Assembly (NCBI GenBank): GCA_002348465.1
Contig: DEBI01000099.1
Location: 1 to 6,594, forward strand
From: Gemmatimonadales bacterium UBA2960
Lineage (GTDB): Bacteria > Gemmatimonadota > Gemmatimonadetes > Longimicrobiales > Gaopeijiaceae
Direction: 5' to 3'
DNA length: 6,594 nt
Part shown: positions 5,608-6,594 of the stretch, one piece after another
How the letters are laid out: the number at the start of each line of letters is the position of its first letter
How positions within the stretch are numbered: position 1 is the stretch's first letter
Program-made: the position numbers and the translations under genes
Notes under the pieces: generated by a model
What the model saw: only the letters and a program-made list of their open reading frames with translations
Told to the model about the DNA's origin: nothing
Databases searched by the model: none

Positions 5608-6594
5608 TTAGTCTCCTGATGAACGAGCGTCCAATTCGCTCATATTGAACCGGACCGTCACCACATAGGGCTCTTCACCAATGGTCCAGTGCCCGTAAGT
5701 GGTTGAGATGAAGGTGCTGTCTGATGCGAGTTCTAAGCCAGGGTATGCTGCGTCCCATGAGTCGGTATTATCCATGAGCCGAATGCGATAGAGGCCGGGA
5801 TCATTATTGGTGAGGTCATCCCATGACCCAACCCAGGCGACCCAGTCGCCCCGGGTAGGACTGGCGTCAGCCATGTCCCTGTATGAAATAACGAGGCGGC
5901 CATCTGGGGAATATTTGGCTGTGTGTCTATCACCGGTTAGCGCCTTCGGAAGCTCTCTGGGCTCTGACCAAGTATCCCCGTCATCATCGGAAAAGACGAT
6001 AAAGGACTCGTAGGTCCTTGAGTTTTCCCGAAGGAGCAGGGCGAGGCGTGTTCCATCGGGCGAGGTTACAAGACCCGGCTCACAAAGATCCGCGTCGGGG
6101 TGCTCGGTAATCACCCAAGGCTCACTCCATGAAAGCCCGTAGTCAGACGAACGCGTGGCGAATACCCGGAATGCGCTCGGTTCTCCTGAATTGCGAAGGA
6201 ACCTTCCATCATCGTGAAAGAAGGCCAGCAGATCTCCATCGGCCTGTGTATGGATCGAGGCCATTGCAACAATTCCGCCGAAGTCTCCTATAGGCTGGAG
6301 TTCTGACCAGGTTTCACCTAGGTCATCTGAGACAGCGCGCCTTATTGGATAAAGGCCGGAAAAAAGGAGTAAACGAACTAACCCGTCTTCTCTCTCAGTC
6401 TGAAACAGTGTTGGAACCTCTCGTGAGGACGCCCACGATTCCGGCACGGGAAGTCGGTTGCTCCACGTGCGCCCCCCGTCGGTGCTCCGCTTTAGGACGA
6501 TTGGTCCTTCGCCATGACCTTTGGGATAGACGGCTATGATGGTGCCGTCCGGGAGCATCTGAGTTGTGGGGTGTCCCAGGTACTGCCCATGTTC
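5608..6594 (-). CDS. Sialidase-like BNR/Asp-box repeat glycosidase, N-terminus cut by window edge
   Basis: This is the C-terminal part of a six-bladed beta-propeller of the sialidase (BNR_2, exo-alpha-sialidase) kind, which releases terminal sugars from glycans. The frame stays open from the right edge: EHGQYLGHPTTQ precedes the Met codon at 6558, and this GHP(S/T)T stretch is usual in the family, so that Met is internal and the true start lies outside the window. Four Asp boxes (SxDxGx[TS]W) are visible. Counting from Met 6558, Glu178 and Arg181 in LLRENSR, Arg211 in GDRHTAKY, Arg227 in SYRDM and Tyr288 in TYGHW are candidates for the acidic, arginine and tyrosine residues that sialidases use. 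The RIP-type N-terminal arginine motif and any signal peptide are not in the window. The stop is followed by 51 nt and then the Tat small-subunit gene, suggesting one transcript. Many annotated relatives are uncharacterised, so true sialidase activity is uncertain; another glycosidase or a lectin-like role is possible. Confidence 0.85.
   Translation of the reverse strand, partial: EHGQYLGHPTTQMLPDGTIIAVYPKGHGEGPIVLKRSTDGGRTWSNRLPVPESWASSREVPTLFQTEREDGLVRLLLFSGLYPIRRAVSDDLGETWSELQPIGDFGGIVAMASIHTQADGDLLAFFHDDGRFLRNSGEPSAFRVFATRSSDYGLSWSEPWVITEHPDADLCEPGLVTSPDGTRLALLLRENSRTYESFIVFSDDDGDTWSEPRELPKALTGDRHTAKYSPDGRLVISYRDMADASPTRGDWVAWVGSWDDLTNNDPGLYRIRLMDNTDSWDAAYPGLELASDSTFISTTYGHWTIGEEPYVVTVRFNMSELDARSSGD
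5968..6486 (-). repeat. Four Asp-box (BNR) repeats inside the sialidase-like protein
   Basis: The boxes are STDGGRTW (6463-6486), SDDLGETW (6307-6330), SSDYGLSW (6127-6150) and SDDDGDTW (5968-5991). They are spaced 156, 180 and 159 nt apart, that is 52-60 codons or one propeller blade each. The repeats are at protein level, with little DNA identity between copies. They are structural turns, not catalytic sites. Confidence 0.9.

Noticed and set aside
6556..6558. ATG as the start of the sialidase-like gene
   Set aside because: The frame remains open to the right edge and the 12 upstream codons encode a GHPTT stretch typical of the family, so the gene begins outside the window.

Overview
The window holds five protein-coding genes, all on the minus strand, so transcription runs from the right edge to the left edge. 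The two outermost genes are cut by the window ends. No RNA gene, mobile element, CRISPR array or plus-strand gene is supported. Codon use is balanced and GC content looks moderate (about half). Lipoprotein-like and Tat-type export signals and the family mix fit an uncultivated Gram-negative heterotroph, perhaps of a Gemmatimonadota or Acidobacteriota kind. That placement is inference from gene content only, and nothing here fixes the phylum.

In the order of transcription: (1) a sialidase-type BNR-repeat protein, missing its N-terminus at the right edge (6594-5608); (2) after 51 nt, a Tat-exported protein of the gluconate 2-dehydrogenase subunit 3 family (5556-4942); (3) after 25 nt, an FAD-dependent GMC oxidoreductase (4916-3336) with a four-cysteine cluster; (4) after a 124-nt gap with two short palindromes, an exported D-aminoacylase-type amidohydrolase (3211-1598); (5) after 110 nt, an amidase-signature enzyme with an export signal, missing its C-terminus at the left edge (1487-1).

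Genes 2 and 3 almost certainly form one dehydrogenase: a catalytic flavoprotein without its own signal peptide plus a small subunit carrying the twin-arginine signal. Genes 4 and 5 both cleave amide bonds, and both appear to act outside the cytoplasm. Gene 1 is of a family that acts on terminal sugars. A reasonable but unproven reading is an extracytoplasmic scavenging locus for N-acylated or amidated organic matter (glycan, peptide or D-amino-acid derived), with a sugar or alcohol oxidation step feeding electrons to the respiratory chain. No transporter, regulator or cytochrome acceptor is visible in the window.

The points most worth a second look are a histidine in the deacylase at the position of the metal-bridging cysteine of D-aminoacylase, the CxxCxxCxxCP cluster in the GMC enzyme, and the paired palindromes in the 124-nt gap.
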